From Hypholoma sublateritium FD-334 SS-4 (taxonomy: Eukaryota > Basidiomycota > Agaricomycetes > Agaricales > Strophariaceae): DNA of 40,593 nucleotides. The stretch spans positions 1 through 40,593 of the forward strand of contig KN817723.1 of assembly GCA_000827495.1 (NCBI GenBank), written 5' to 3'. Positions 22,601 through 34,839 of this stretch are shown here, piece after piece. How positions within the stretch are numbered: the first letter of the stretch is position 1; the number at the start of each line of letters is the position of its first letter. Below the pieces are notes generated by a model. It had not been told where the DNA came from and did no database searches. It saw only the letters and a list, made by a program, of their open reading frames with translations. Both the position numbers and the translations under genes were made by a program.

Positions 22601-22779
22601 TCAAGTTGGTGTTGTTTTTGTGTTGTTTACGCGGTTTTGGCGTCAGGGGGTCTTGGATCTATTCGTAAGATTTCCTTGAGATTTCCCAAAGAACATCCTT
22701 TTCGGGCTGACAGACCAAGATAGTGTTATCGGTTTTTTTGGTCGGGGCAGGCATCAATATCCATATGGATACCCTAATC
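19693..22779. other. Long region without a supportable gene
   Basis: About 3.1 kb, mostly AT-rich. Open frames are short and start without ATG. The longest, on minus at 20938-21351, would include one hydrophobic stretch (WVVLAGGLSWCAAILTAAVL) but has no start codon and no spliced partner that I can build. A small direct repeat occurs at 21664-21700 (GTCGGACT twice, then AACTCCTGTC and GACTCCTGTC). No transposase-like frame, tRNA or terminal repeat was found. It could hold decayed transposon, non-coding RNA or long regulatory sequence. Confidence 0.35.
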
Positions 22780-23038
22780 TTATAGCAAGCACACCTCGTC
22801 ACGCCGCCTCCCACCAACCTTGAGTCGAATCTGCGATCCCTGTACAGGCCCAGGTTCCCGAGGCCACCTTAAATCAAGGATATCTGCCACCGTGCAAAGG
22901 TTTCCTTTCGACCAACACCCTCCCTCGCCGACATCGCGACCTTCGACGCACTCCTCCCCCCTGACTGTTTCCCAAGGCCCTGCAACCTTTGGTCTATTCC
23001 CGATCATATGACATCCCGAGCCGCTTCTTATCTCTGAA
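22780..23038 (+). promoter_or_regulatory. CT-rich leader and promoter of the methyltransferase-domain gene
   Basis: The last 250 bases before the ATG at 23039 are rich in C and T (runs such as CCTCCCACC, CTCCTCCCCCC), as expected for a fungal promoter and leader. No TATA box was recognised close by. Confidence 0.35.
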
Positions 23039-26000
23039 ATGTCGTCGAGGACCGCCGCGGCCAGGAAACGCTTAGCGCCTGGGGATACTTCGCGTCCTTC
23101 TCCCTCCAAGGGTTTTTTTTCGCGCTCAAAGCCTACCCCCGTATCATCCTCTCCTCTACGTATCCCCGACAAACGCAGCGCCACACCCTCAAAAGGTCCA
23201 AACTCACTCAATTTCGACGGCAATTCTCCCTCAGCCGATCCCTATCATCTAAACCTTTACGCTAATTCCGATGCCACAATCAATAGTGAAAGCTCACGCG
23301 CCGCATCTTTCGGTCAGGCCTCACCTCCAGGCGCAATGCTATACCAAGCACCATATAACATGTCGCGTGATTCGCAGGAGTTCGTTTCGCATCAAACTAT
23401 ACGATTAAATGGTCGATCTCGGGGGAACGGAGGGCCGGACGACTATGGGGAAGGTTTGACATACATAGAGGCATCTTATCAGCCTCCACCGCCTATGCTA
23501 GGATCCTATCAGCCGCCTCCGCCATCTCATTCCGTGCCGATAAACGATACAACCGATTTTCACAGAAAACCAACACATGCAATCTTACCGAATGATTTGC
23601 CGGCTCAGGCGGCCCCGAGGACGCACAACTTCTCCTTGCCTTCACCTTTGTCGTCTCCCGCCCCGTCTTCTCGATCACTGCGAAGATCCTCGCCAACACC
23701 CACGGAGCTGCCAACTTATTCCTCGGTACACGAAACGTCACGCTTTGCTTCTAACAGAAACGGTCAAGCGAGTTACGAATTTCCTTCTCGCGATTTCGCA
23801 CAGCCCGCCTCCCGGAATGGGTATCACCCGCGCTATGATTCACAGATCGCTCACGCTGCTCCACCCCCTCGTCCGCAGCGATTCACACCGTCGCCTCTAC
23901 ACATTCCGGATTTCCCGTCCCCGCCGTCCACTGCTCCGCTACCCGGCGGACATGACTTCCGCCAGCCATGGCTTCGTGGGACAGGTGGAAGTGGTGCTCC
24001 CTCTTCATCCGGTTCTTCGAGTTCGGAGAGAAATTTGAGCCCTTCTTTGTCCAGTATTCGGTACCCCGATTCTACGACGTCCGGCTCCTCTGACTCGTCG
24101 GGAACTAGATCTCCTGTGCCGAATGCCGCTCCACCTTCAGCATCGGCACAGAGCTTCGTCTTCCCAGGTTCTCGGTCGGTTGCACGTCCTAAGGCCTCGT
24201 CGAAGATCGTGAATGGCAAGGCCAAGCTGGATGGCAAGTCGCGCGCACGCGGTGATTCGGACGCTTCGAATTCCACTTCAGCGCCTGCTCGGCCAATCGT
24301 GAATACCAACGATATACAAGGAAATGGTCATGCAATCATGCACCCTGAGCCCTCGTCTGCCCTCAGTGACGGCTCTGGTGCCAGTCGTTCTCCCGTCGCC
24401 AGTGTAAAGTCGACCAATTCTTCAATGGGCCCACCCAAAGCGGTCTATCCTATGGGAAGGTCGCGCGCTCAACCATCGAAGGGCCCCAAGATCAAGCCGC
24501 CCAAGCCGCTCTCGTCAATTTCCGAGGGCGATCAGAATAAACGAGCCAAAAAGTTTATGGGGTTGCTCAAGAGAAAGAAAAACACCAAGAACGAGCCTTC
24601 ATATGATACGCAGTCTATCTCACAGTCATCAGGCTCTTCGAAAGCGTCAGGTAGCAGCAACTATGCTGCTAGTGAGATGCTCCCGACGCCGAGCAGCACA
24701 CCGTCGGCCCAGGATTACCGGAGCCAGGAAACAAGCTTCGCACATCAGCAGAGTAGAGAACGGGCCACCCGCGTCAAATCACGTCTTGGAGAGTATCCTC
24801 TCGATCCTTATGACAGCGTACTCCTTGACAAGTATGTTCATTCTCATAGCATTGGTTTTCGAACTAATTTGTACCGCGTGTTGCTTTAGTGATCGCCATA
24901 CTGGAGAACTACTAGTCCGCCTCAACCCTACCGCCTCACCCAGCTTCCACAATTATGGAAACAACCCGCCTAGCTCAGTATTGGATCTTGGGTGTGGTCA
25001 AGGGTACGTGTCTCGTTGGATGCTTCATCGATGATAACCTGACGCTGGCTTATTTCTGTAGACACTGGGTGGTCGACGCCGCAATAGCTTGGAAAGGGTA
25101 TGGTACGCGCGTGACGGGCTACGACGTAGTCGATATGTCAGAAGGGTTGTTACCTTGGGCCGCGGAGCAGGGTGTCTCAGAGTCTATTCGATTCGTTCGT
25201 GGTAACTTGTAAGTTACTGTCTAATACCTCCCGCACAACATGCGCTGATCCCCGCATGTAGCCTGAAGCAACGGCTGCCTTTCAGCGACAACTCGTTCGA
25301 TCTTGTGAGGATGTCATGCCTAGCACTATGCGTCACGTCAGACTCGTGGGTGTTTGTCTTGCAAGAAGTCTGCCGAGTCTTGATCGTCGGAGGGCGTGTG
25401 GAATTAATCGACGACCTCATTTTCTTCCCTTATGGAAAGGCTTCGGCCGTTTCTGACCCTTCGGAGCACTCCCCCACCCAGTCAATTGCTCCCAGAATAG
25501 ATGTTTCCATTCCCTCTGCGTCATTCACCACGTTCAGCATCCACGATGGCGATACTACTAATCCGGGGCTGGGGCCGGGTGATGACGAAGATGATTTTTT
25601 CGACTACTATGCGACGAATGAGGACGACGCTGACTTCGACGATACCGCTACCTTAAACGGACGGGAGGCCGAACCGGCGATTTCTCAGAGTATCAGGTCC
25701 CGTACTCCATCCCGCAGGAGAACCTCGAGTCCTGGGATCAACGCACAAACGTGGAATCGGATGCACGCAACTTCAGGGGATGTGGAGGCGCTGTTCGACC
25801 ATATGCTCACGCACAAATTCGGAATCAAGAAAGAGGTGCACGAATACATATTGGACATGATGAAGAGCGTGTTCGGGCATGCTCATGAAGTCAAAACGAT
25901 GCATCTCGTGTTGGCACCCCCAGAGACCGCGTTCAACTCGGACGAGCTGTCGGTCGTAGGTGGTAGATCGAACCTAGTGTCTTCTCGCGCGTCGATGGGT

Positions 26001-26775
26001 CTCTCAAGTTCGCCTGGTCTCATTCTCTGGCCGTCTACGCTCATTCCCATGGACCATTCTGAAATTGAGATCCATGCTTCGAAACACCTGCGGATGTTAC
26101 TTTCCTGCAAGAATTATTTGCTAGAGCATGCTGTCGAAGCAACTGACGATTCCGAAATCGATGAGGAATCTGTGAGGGAAGCATTATGGGAGTACGAAGG
26201 GTACGTGCACTGTTCCCTTTCGAGTTGTTGATACGGCTCTTTGCTAACTCTAATTTTGTAGATTCCTTCGGTACAGGTTCAACCCGCCATCCCCTCAGCC
26301 ACAGGGATCCTCCGACGATCCGAATGACTTAAACTTCGATGCTGCCAGTATTCGAGGATCCATTGCAGAATCTGTTACCTCCGATTTCCGCGAAGCCATG
26401 TGGGAGATACAATCGTGAGTGATAGTATTCATATAAACCATATGATACTTACAGTTATGATATAGTGACTTCCAGCAGCACTTCGGCTGGCGGCGTGCAC
26501 CGTCATCCGAAGGATCCTTGGGTAGTCGATCACCTACGCCCAACGGAAATCTACCAACTAGTGCTCGCAATGCTTTTGCTGCGCCGGCGTCGCCGCCAAT
26601 CCCTACTGTACCCTCCCCGACTTCCACTATTCGTCGGCGCTCTTCGTCATCCGCAGAGGAGAATTCGTTGAATGTAGTGCCACTATATTCGAGAGATGAG
26701 CTGACTCATGTCCGCACGTTCCGAGTCTACGAAGCCATCAAGATCGACGAGGCTCTATTTGGAAGTACTATGTAG
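23039..26775 (+). CDS. Long disordered protein with SAM-dependent methyltransferase domain
   Basis: Six exons: 23039-24831, 24890-25003, 25062-25208, 25262-26200, 26262-26414, 26466-26775; 1151 residues. The first 580 or so residues are Ser/Pro-rich and disordered, with a basic patch (KRAKKFMGLLKRKK) near 510. A class I methyltransferase follows. PYDSVLLDNDRHTGELLVRL leads into motif I, SSVLDLGCGQGHW (about 625-637), then TGYDVVDMS (acidic loop), FVRGNFLKQRLPFSDNSFDL and a post-motif strand RVLIVGGRVELIDDLIFF. The domain is then interrupted by about 115 acidic or Ser-rich residues before MLTHKFGIKKEVHEYILDMM and MHLVLAPPETAFN. The Ser-rich C-terminal part ends SRDELTHVRTFRVYEAIKID. The closest described fungal relatives by architecture are LaeA-like or Methyltransf_25 proteins, but the substrate is unknown. 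Every junction keeps the frame. Confidence 0.82.
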
Positions 26776-27320
26776 ACTGTTGTCGCGTTAACCAGATAAT
26801 CGGTTATGTATACAACATCCTAGTAATGCACGCTCCCATCCTCCTTTTCACGGGCCACACTATCTATATACTGATCTACTGAAGTGTTTTATTGTTTGTA
26901 TCTTTCTGTATCTTTCTCTGTTGGTTGAGCTCGGGACGTTATGCCTTCCTTTATCTTTATCGCTTCCCACCTGCTATCTACCTCCCAATCCCTCGCCTAT
27001 TGCTCTATCTCGCTCATCTCATGATATTGTACATATATGTATATCACAGCATTGGCGCGTATTCGAATGGGTCTAATTGAGCCTCAGCGGGACCATCCAG
27101 TTTAACTTACCGCGAAAGTTTCGGCTGATGTCTCTCGGATTCAAACGTGTTTTGAATAACCCTCGTATAACTATCACACGCCGGGAGGTTACGGGTATAT
27201 CGTAACTCTAAAGTGGATTGTGCCAACGGGTTAGTGTCGTCAGTATTCGCATTCATATGCTGGGAACAAGTACTTCCCGTTCTTCTCGATGCCCCAGGTC
27301 AGATACTGAAGCATTGAACG
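26776..27320. other. Intergenic
   Basis: 3' flank of the methyltransferase-domain gene, T-rich near 26880-27050, then sequence of unknown nature. Nothing was recognised. Confidence 0.35.
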
Positions 27321-27824
27321 ATGCCGACCAGAATAAATTTCCGAGTGATTTTTCCTTCTACTGAATATCAGAGCTGGAAGGTGGAGCCTTCTGGTTCTGA
27401 TAACAGCCTTCCCAACTTCGACGTTGATACCTCAAATTAGTACGACGCAGTACCGTCTCCACCGAATGCCACTCTGAAAGTGGCCGTGATACCCATGTTC
27501 AACTGGAGATTAATATCTTGCGGGAGGTGGATTCGGTTATATCCAGATACAGTGGTGCCGCCCCTCAAAGAGCTGAATCCGATGCAGCGGGATGGCGCTT
27601 TAGTTCAAGTTGAAGATATCTCAAGAAGGAAATTTGGAGATTATCATTTTCGATGCAAGCTTGCTGGAGATAGCGATTTGGTTGAATGGGCTCAAAACCA
27701 AGTAGGATCTGACATCACAAAAGAGAATGAGACGAAAAGCGACTCACTTGGTCAGCTTGTCGACGGTAAAGATTTTATCCCTGTTTTGGTGAAGGCAGGC
27801 CCAAATACGGCAGTCGCAATTTAG
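27321..27824 (+). pseudogene. Reading frame broken by one TAG, product unknown
   Basis: From ATG at 27321 a frame runs 39 codons to TAG (27438-27440) and then stays open for a further 127 codons to the stop at 27822-27824. The composition is even on both sides of the stop. Upstream it includes FPSTEYQSWKVEP and downstream YDAVPSPPNATLKVAVIPMF and FGDYHFRCKLAGDSDLVEWA, which look protein-like rather than random. No intron can remove the TAG: the nearby GT and AG signals are too close together. It could be a recent pseudogene, a relic, or chance. I do not recognise the family. Confidence 0.35.
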
Positions 27825-28358
27825 CAAGGCCCTAGGCGGCCCGCGTCACCGACCTCGTTTTCGTTCCGGTCCTAGGTAAAATTTAATTACTGCTGTGGCC
27901 CCATCAAAAGGCTAGCCTGCGGCTTGCGTCGAGGAATCGAAGGGCTTTCCCTCTAAAATTCTAGACACCATTTGCATGGGCACTGCACATTCAACGGCTC
28001 AGGGAGGTGACAGCTATTCGAATTGACTAGTGCGCAGTATTGATTCAGACAAGGGCAGGCAATTCATCACCTGCATTACATCGTTTCAAAGACATTCAGT
28101 AAAATCAATAAGTGGCAGAGCCTGGGCCAAAACTCGTTGGTAACAACGGAACAAGAGAGAAAGAGAAGAAGAAACAAAAAATATAAGGTTTCCCTCAAAG
28201 AATAAAAGTAAAAATGCCTTTACTCAGCTTTGACGCCAAGCACAGACAAAGAAAGCGCACAAAAGCATAACAGAGTATGTAAAACATGCGCAAGCCCAAT
28301 AAATACATGTTCACCGCCCACACGCCGAGATACCGGCACGCGGAGGATAAACGCGCGT
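27825..28358. other. Intergenic
   Basis: About 530 bases up to the 3' end of the minus-strand transporter gene, including an A-rich stretch near 28150-28210. Nothing was recognised. Confidence 0.35.
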
Positions 28359-30245
28359 TCATTGGATGTTTTCGGATGCGTTCGGCGGCGGTTGGCCATA
28401 CTCTTCGTCGTTCGGCACATTTTCATTGGCGCCGCGTCTCTTCTTGATGTACGAGGGGGCCTTGGGATCGAGGATACCCTGTTCTGCGGCTACATCAGGC
28501 AGGGTAGGCAAAGGTCAGACGAGAGGGCTAGAACCGAATATAAGGAGGATGACGTACGCGTCGAGTGCCAGAAGTACGTGATAAGTCCGCCGATGATGAT
28601 CGCAAACGCGACAAAGTACAGCCAGTACGGGCGATAATGCTGTTGTGAAATAGATATTCAGGATGTAGATCAAGCTGTTTCCAACACGGGATGGAGTCGT
28701 ACATATAAGAATAATCCTAGACAGATGAATCAGTTAAAGAGATATCTGGTACGATACACATTTTGCGCACCAAAAAGAAGCCCATAGAAGTCACTTGAAA
28801 GAAGACTCAGATTGAAATAGGCAGATGATGCCATGCGGTACAACAACGGCGCGACGGTATAGAGGATGAGCATAGCTGCGAAAGGGCGGGAATGGGTGAG
28901 CCTGTCACAAGAAACCTATCGGATGAAGACGCACCACAGGTGTAAGCCATCAGCAAGCCGACTGAAATTACAGAGTGAATATCTTCCTGATATGTGCAAC
29001 TAGACAAACATACTGATATCCGCCGTCCAGGGAACTTCCTTCATCGCTTTCCATTCCAAGCCCGAGGCTTGGATACCATTGACGATGAAGCCCCACATTC
29101 CTAGTTGGCCAACGACCTAAAATACACGATAAGAACCAAAGATGGAAATAAAACTGAAGGACGGACCTCGTACAACGGACGCTTCCGGACAAGATATTCC
29201 TCCGTAGCATTTGCTAACGACATTGAAATTAGTATTTGACACCTACGAGCGTGACAGCTTCCCGGAAACACTCACTGAATCCATACAGAGTCGCCCCAGC
29301 AATCATAAACCCGTCTCCTTTCCCTTTAGCAATAGCGTCCCATCCTTTTTTTGTCAATTCATCCGAGGCAACGAGCATCCCGAGGCCTCCAATGCATATG
29401 AAGACACCCAGGAGTTGTGTCCAATGATAGCGGGTCCGCATGTATATCCAGGAGAACAGGAGGCATACCGGAATAGCCCACCTGGATACATGGTATTACT
29501 ATGAGAATGTATGTCGGAATATAGAGGGAGATATGCTGACGCGTCAAGCAACATGCAGGAGAGAAGATCGGTATATTGGTATGCCTGTTTTGTCGCGGAT
29601 GAGTTTGATATAGAAAGAAATGGCAAATGTAAGCACTAACCTTGACCACTAAGAAATTTCCCTCTACGTCGGAAGCACCGAGGATGATATCTAGAATAAG
29701 AAACGATTATGGTGCATCTTCAGTGTTATAAGACATTGCCGTACATTTCCATCCGTCGTGGCGAATAACGTTCAACCATCCTTTAAATCCGTCTGCATAT
29801 GATTTTAGCGTCCGAATGGTAGTTTGACTGAGAAAAAACATACATTGGTATATCGTGTATGGCGTGTATACAATGAACAGGGTGAAATACCTGATATTCG
29901 ATTTGTGAGAGTAATTGGAAGTATATGGAGCATGGGGACGCACAAAAAAAACCCTTGGGTAGTCGAAAGAGTCCATCCCCGTGAAACCAATTCGGTGGTC
30001 GTAACGTTGGTGCACGTTATACACAACGAGACAATCTGGCCTGCCAACAATGCCATGATGAACGGCCTCGTCCAGATGCTCTTCCATCGTGCCGCGACAC
30101 TGTTCGCAAACGCCTTTGGCGATGAATAGACGATCGGTGGACGGGCGAAGGGCTGCAGCGCTGCCTCAGAACCTTCTTGTTCGATGCTGCCGCTGCCGTC
30201 CTTCGCTTTGATATCCTGATCTAACTCATCGTGGCTGATTGACAT
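28359..30245 (-). CDS. Drug/metabolite-type transporter, SLC35F family
   Basis: Thirteen exons read leftward: 30245-29944, 29890-29844, 29792-29745, 29690-29641, 29584-29541, 29481-29276, 29213-29167, 29116-29014, 28961-28935, 28875-28771, 28716-28703, 28639-28558, 28489-28359; 401 residues. After a polar N-terminus of about 65 residues come about ten membrane helices. Family signatures in order are GWTLSTTQGFFLYF, YTPYTIYQYGFKGW, GASDVEGNFLVVKAYQYT, LLDAWAIPVCLLFSW, GATLYGFTNATEEYLV, LSLLSSDFYGLLFGLFLYHY and a tail PAEQGILDPKAPSYI. This is the SLC35F1/F2/F6 group of the EamA/nucleotide-sugar transporter superfamily. Human SLC35F2 imports small solutes such as queuine-type compounds; the fungal substrate is not known. 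One exon is only 14 nt (28716-28703). Every junction keeps the frame. Confidence 0.9.
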
Positions 30246-31428
30246 TGTCGTAGCAGTGGTAGCTTAACTTCGAGCAGGACGTTCAGATTCCGCATCAGTG
30301 AGCGCCGGATAAACAATTGGACGGTGGTTGGGCACTGGTACATACCTTCTGGAGCGATCTGCTGGTGGTGGTCAAGAAGAAAGCCGCGAAAAGGTACGGT
30401 GCCTTTTTAGCCAAGCGGCGGCGGCATATCGTCCAGCGCCATGAGCTTAAGACGTCAGAAACAAATTTCAATTCTCCTTTTTCGGTGCGATCTCCGCCGG
30501 ATCAACGAGCGGTCCGATGTAAGTACTTTGGTGGCACTCCATAGTAGTCCTCAATGGTCCCCGTCGTCGTTTCTGGTGCACATCCAGAACTTCCAATTGA
30601 TCAAAAATTAGGGTCAGATCGAATCCAGAAAGTGCCTGGAATTACGCGACATTTTCATCTTATCTTCACCTGCCTATACCTTCTGGAGACGCTGCTGTAA
30701 ACAAACCGTCAGGCATGTTATCGGCATGAGCTATCACAAGGTCTTTCGGGTAACAGTATCTTGTGATTGGGAGTGCTGTGGCATTGAATATATGTACCTA
30801 TGCCCATATGCAAAGTAGTCCGCACCGAGCCCCACAACAATCCCCATCAATACCCTCTTCAGCACTGAGTTCAATGCGGAGACGAATGAAGTGAGAGAAT
30901 TGAATTACCCAAGGCGCACTGAGTAATTTAGCGCTCAAAAAGCACGACACGCTGAGAATAGCACATAATATATCCATTAGATTTCGTAACATCTTATCTC
31001 TTCGCACGTTTATCCTAGTGTGCACGTTTGTTACTTGGGGACACCGAAGAAGGCTCGGAGGGTAGCGGAGCTGGGAGAACAGGTTCTCACTGGCACAGCG
31101 GCTTCCCGCTACATACATGTGCTCGATGTTCTGTAACGATTCAGCAGGATTCTGTGCACGTAATACTGGTAACCCTGTTTCGTAGGCCAGGCTGTAGATT
31201 TGATCTGTGTTGTGCACAAGTTTTCCTTTCATTGTAAATTAATTACAACCTCGCAACAAACCCCGTCTGGTGTACTCGTCCCAAGGTTTGCGCCAAGTTT
31301 GAGTGCAGTCACATCCACATAGAAAAAATTAGATACACTAAGAATACAAATAAGTTGAAGCAATCGTGTTGAATCGTAACAGCCGACGCACGGAGAAAAA
31401 GTTGATGGAGGACACGAAATAGTCAAGT
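30246..31428. other. Intergenic, with one unsupported open frame
   Basis: About 1.2 kb between the transporter start and the CLF1 stop. On the minus strand an ATG-started frame of 144 codons (31232-30798) has no recognised motif except a moderately hydrophobic stretch (MDILCAILSVSCFLSAKLL). It might be a lineage-specific gene or chance, so it is not called as a gene. No RNA gene was seen. Confidence 0.35.
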
Positions 31429-34284
31429 CTACTCGTCTTCATCCTGCGAGCTTGCCAAATCGCTTTTCTCCTCTTCGCTGTCCTCATCCTCATCTTCGTC
31501 ACTTTCTTGGGCAGTCTTTGCCGCAGCAAACCCTGACAGTACACCAGAGGACCCACCCGCGGCCGCGTTTTTGGCCTGTGCCTGTTTCCAGGCGTGTGCC
31601 ATTTGCATGAACTTGAACGATGTCGGATTAGATTCCCTTTCATCGTCGGCGAAGACGAAGTCCCAGTCTAGTAATGAGTGAAGTGTCAGTACGTTGACGT
31701 TATGTCCTAAGGAAAAAACAATCAAACCTTCGACCGTCTGTCCCGTTTCCTGGTCCACGTGTCGCACACGGGCTTGGATGGGCATCATACCATCCACCTT
31801 CTTAACATCCTCCGAGGTGCCATGGTTCTCTTCAAATGTCTTCCAGATATGCAGCAAGGCGATACGCTGAGGTGCGGGAACGTCGAATCAGCAAGCAGAA
31901 ATCGTTCCACATTTAAAGCGAAAGCTAACCTCCTGTTTCAGTCCCTTGCTCTTCAAATCCTTGTATCCTCTCTCGAACACCTGTCTCGCCAATGGTGGAT
32001 CGCCCGGGACCATTTTGCGTTCTTCTTCTTCCTCCTCTTCCTCCTCCTCTTCGCGCTCCGCTCGAGGAAGCGGGATTGGCTCCGCTTCGAACATCGCGTA
32101 CGCGATCCAAACCTTCACGTGCCCGCTCAGCGTGATGAGGCGCTCGTAAAGCGCTCTTGCAGTCTCGCGTTCGCCCTCCTCGACCTCGAAATCGATGTAG
32201 GCCTTCCACAGAAGCTCAGGCATAGAGAGTGGCGACTGGCCGACTGCAAGCTCGAAGATAGCACGGGTACGGGCGAAATCTTGGAGTTGGGCTTCGAGCT
32301 CAGCATACTTGATCCATGCTGTGGAGTTTGAGGCGTCGTACTGAGAGAATGGTTGTTAGCAATGCGGAAGAATGCCCAGGGGATCCTGCCGCGTACCTCG
32401 AGATATTTCTCGTAAAGTGTCCGCGCCCTGTCAAATTCGCGGAGCTAAGCGAACAAGTTATTAGTATGTGGAAATGAAGAATAAATTGGTTATTCGTTAC
32501 CTCGATTTCGAGGTCGATGTAGCCCTTGAATAAGGCTTCTTTCGGGCACATACCAATAGCGGTACCTAATATTTTGCGTGCGGCAGGAAGCTCTAGTCTC
32601 CTGACCTCGAATTTGGCGAACATGAGCCACAGCTTGGCGAAGGTAAATTGTTTGTGCGGGACGAGTTGGATGGCAGTCTGGTATATTTGTCGTGTACGGG
32701 GATAATCCTAGATAATGTAAAATTTAGGTGTTAGATGGATAAAACTGGGCAACAAGTCAATTTGTTCTATGCGGACCTTCGTTTCAATTTCTTCGAACAG
32801 GGCGTAGTCCAGCCACAAGAAGATATACCGCCTCCAGTGTCGCTTCTCTGTGCCGGGGGGAACTTGCGACACTGCTCTTTCATACACCTCGCGAACACGG
32901 CCGATTGCTCCATGCAGTTCTTCCTTGGTTGAGCCTTCTTCTCGCAAATCATGAAGGGCGCCTTCTTCCAGTCGTGTATAATCGAACCAGACGTCATAAT
33001 TTCTTCCGTCGTGAGTTAGCTCCTCCTCGTACTGGATACGCCTTTTCCCAAGAACAGTGTTTTCGAGAGTGCTTCGAGTTCCGTGCTGTTTTTCAAATTT
33101 AGTATACGAAGCGTATAATCCAGCAGATTTGGCTCGTGGGATTCGGGAAAGGGCAAACTGCGCAAATCGTTGGGATCTATTTCATTACAGTGATAAGGCA
33201 CTCACCTTGTAGATGACCCGTGCGCGCTCATACTCCTTCAAGCGTGTCTCCATCTTGGCAAATGAACTGAACACTGCCTGAGCCTTTTCTACTTGCTCCT
33301 CCTCGTCGCCGTAGAACTCCAGAGCAGTTTGGAAGACTTCACGCGCCTTGTCTACGCGTCCCCGCTCCTCCTCGAACTTGCCCCATTTCACCCATACACG
33401 TGCCTCCGGTCTGACCGCTACCCAACGTTCATAGATCGCGCTAGCCCGATCAAGTTCTTGGTATCGTTCCTCGAGTTTGATGTACGCCTGCCATGCCTTG
33501 TCTTCTGGCTCCCATTGCATCCAACGCTCGAACACTTGGCGAGCACCGGGAACATTCTGCAGAAGCTCCTCTAGGTAGACATACTTGTACCACAGTTGGT
33601 CGACACGTGGGAGGAGAGTGACGGCGCGGTCGAAGAGATTTCGCGCATGTTGGACATTACGCGATTTCAACTCCATTTCGGTGTAGGATAGCCAGAGTTG
33701 ATTACTCCGAGGGTCGACATCAAGCGCACGTTCGAAGATGGAGCGCGAGCGGGCGAACTCATTTTGAGAGGCCTTTATGTGTCAAAGAGTGGCTGTTCAG
33801 GATATGACGAGAGTAGATAGCTTTGAGATTCCTACCTCCCAGTTGGCATATTGGAGCCACTCTTTTCTGAGAATAAAGCCATAAGAAAGAGCATATGAAG
33901 ATGAAAAATAGACGCACATGCTTCCCCTAGTCCTCCTAATCCTCTCTTCGAACTCCTTTCGTTTACGCCCTCGATACTCATGGAGTTCTTCGAAATCTTC
34001 AACTCTCTGCTTTGGCGCGCGAAAGGCTGTCTCTTGTCGTTCTTGAGCCTACGCATTTGTTAATATCAGCTTGAAGTGCTACCTTACAGTCGGTGCGTAC
34101 CTCGCGTAGGAGCTGCTCCGCTGTAATCTATAGTACCGTCATTAGCATCGCATCAATATAAGTACCTACACAAATCGACTGACTTGGATCGCAGCGGGCG
34201 CACGATTTTTTATTCTGACAAAGAATTAAGACAAATATGCTACACTTAAAAGTAGACGTACCTTGGAGCACGTCCGTCTTGCAT
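31429..34284 (-). CDS. CLF1: Pre-mRNA splicing factor CLF1 (Crooked neck/Syf3), HAT repeats
   Basis: Twelve exons read leftward: 34284-34262, 34214-34184, 34127-34101, 34048-33918, 33866-33836, 33772-33206, 33157-32777, 32707-32501, 32444-32397, 32340-31930, 31866-31728, 31667-31429; 744 residues. The start [20 protein letters not shown] and the following AEQLLREAQERQ are hallmarks of Clf1/CRNKL1. More than a dozen HAT (half-a-TPR) repeats follow, for example [39 protein letters not shown] and [20 protein letters not shown] Glu run (about 585-600) lies between late repeats, and the tail is acidic ([14 protein letters not shown]). The protein is a scaffold of the Prp19-associated complex in the catalytic spliceosome, in the nucleus. 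The first five exons are 23 to 131 nt, so the start is easily missed. Start and splice sites are chosen by family fit. Confidence 0.96.
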
Positions 34285-34839
34285 CTTGACGATGAGATAA
34301 CTGGACGAAAGTGGAGGTTGGCGTTCGAGTGAATCCCTGGCAGGTTGGAGCCAATGGTAGTGTCGTGACAGTGACATCGGTCATGTGACTACCTCAAAAT
34401 AGGCAACGTGTGACATCTTCGTTAACGTTCTCACTCCTCAGGCTTCCAACTCACTCGCAGTTCACTGAACTTGAAAGAGTTTAGCCTCCAGAATCTTGCT
34501 TGCTTTCCATGCCACTGGTACCCAGATTCAACTCCAACCAAGTCAATTCACGACTCGTTACATCTCCCAGCAACAGCCATCGTACAACGACTCCAATACT
34601 CATCGATCATCGCCGTTAGCTGAAATCAAGCTGAAATTCCTTCCCGCTCACAAGGTCTCATCGAAAATCTTGAGAGTCATTTCATATCAAGGGAACGGCT
34701 CTCATATATTAGCAACTGCACTCGGACCGAGACCACCAGTGCACGTAACAGCTTTTGCACCGTTGTAAGATTTAAATTCCCAAATACTCAAGTTTTACAT
34801 GAAGAAATGTTGCATGAGCACTACTGATTAGTTCCTGCC
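34285..34839. other. Intergenic between CLF1 and the retroelement
   Basis: About 555 bases that should include the CLF1 promoter. Open frames here lack an ATG or are below 40 codons. The gypsy element begins within this distance of the CLF1 start and is oriented away from it. Confidence 0.35.

Noticed and set aside
27421..27440. Possible mini-intron removing the TAG of the broken frame
   Set aside because: GTTGATAC to TTAG would be about 18 bp, far below the shortest introns seen here (47 bp).
30798..31232. 144-codon ATG-started minus-strand frame between the transporter and CLF1
   Set aside because: No family features, no splice partners and odd composition. It cannot be told from chance, so it is only mentioned in the intergenic entry.
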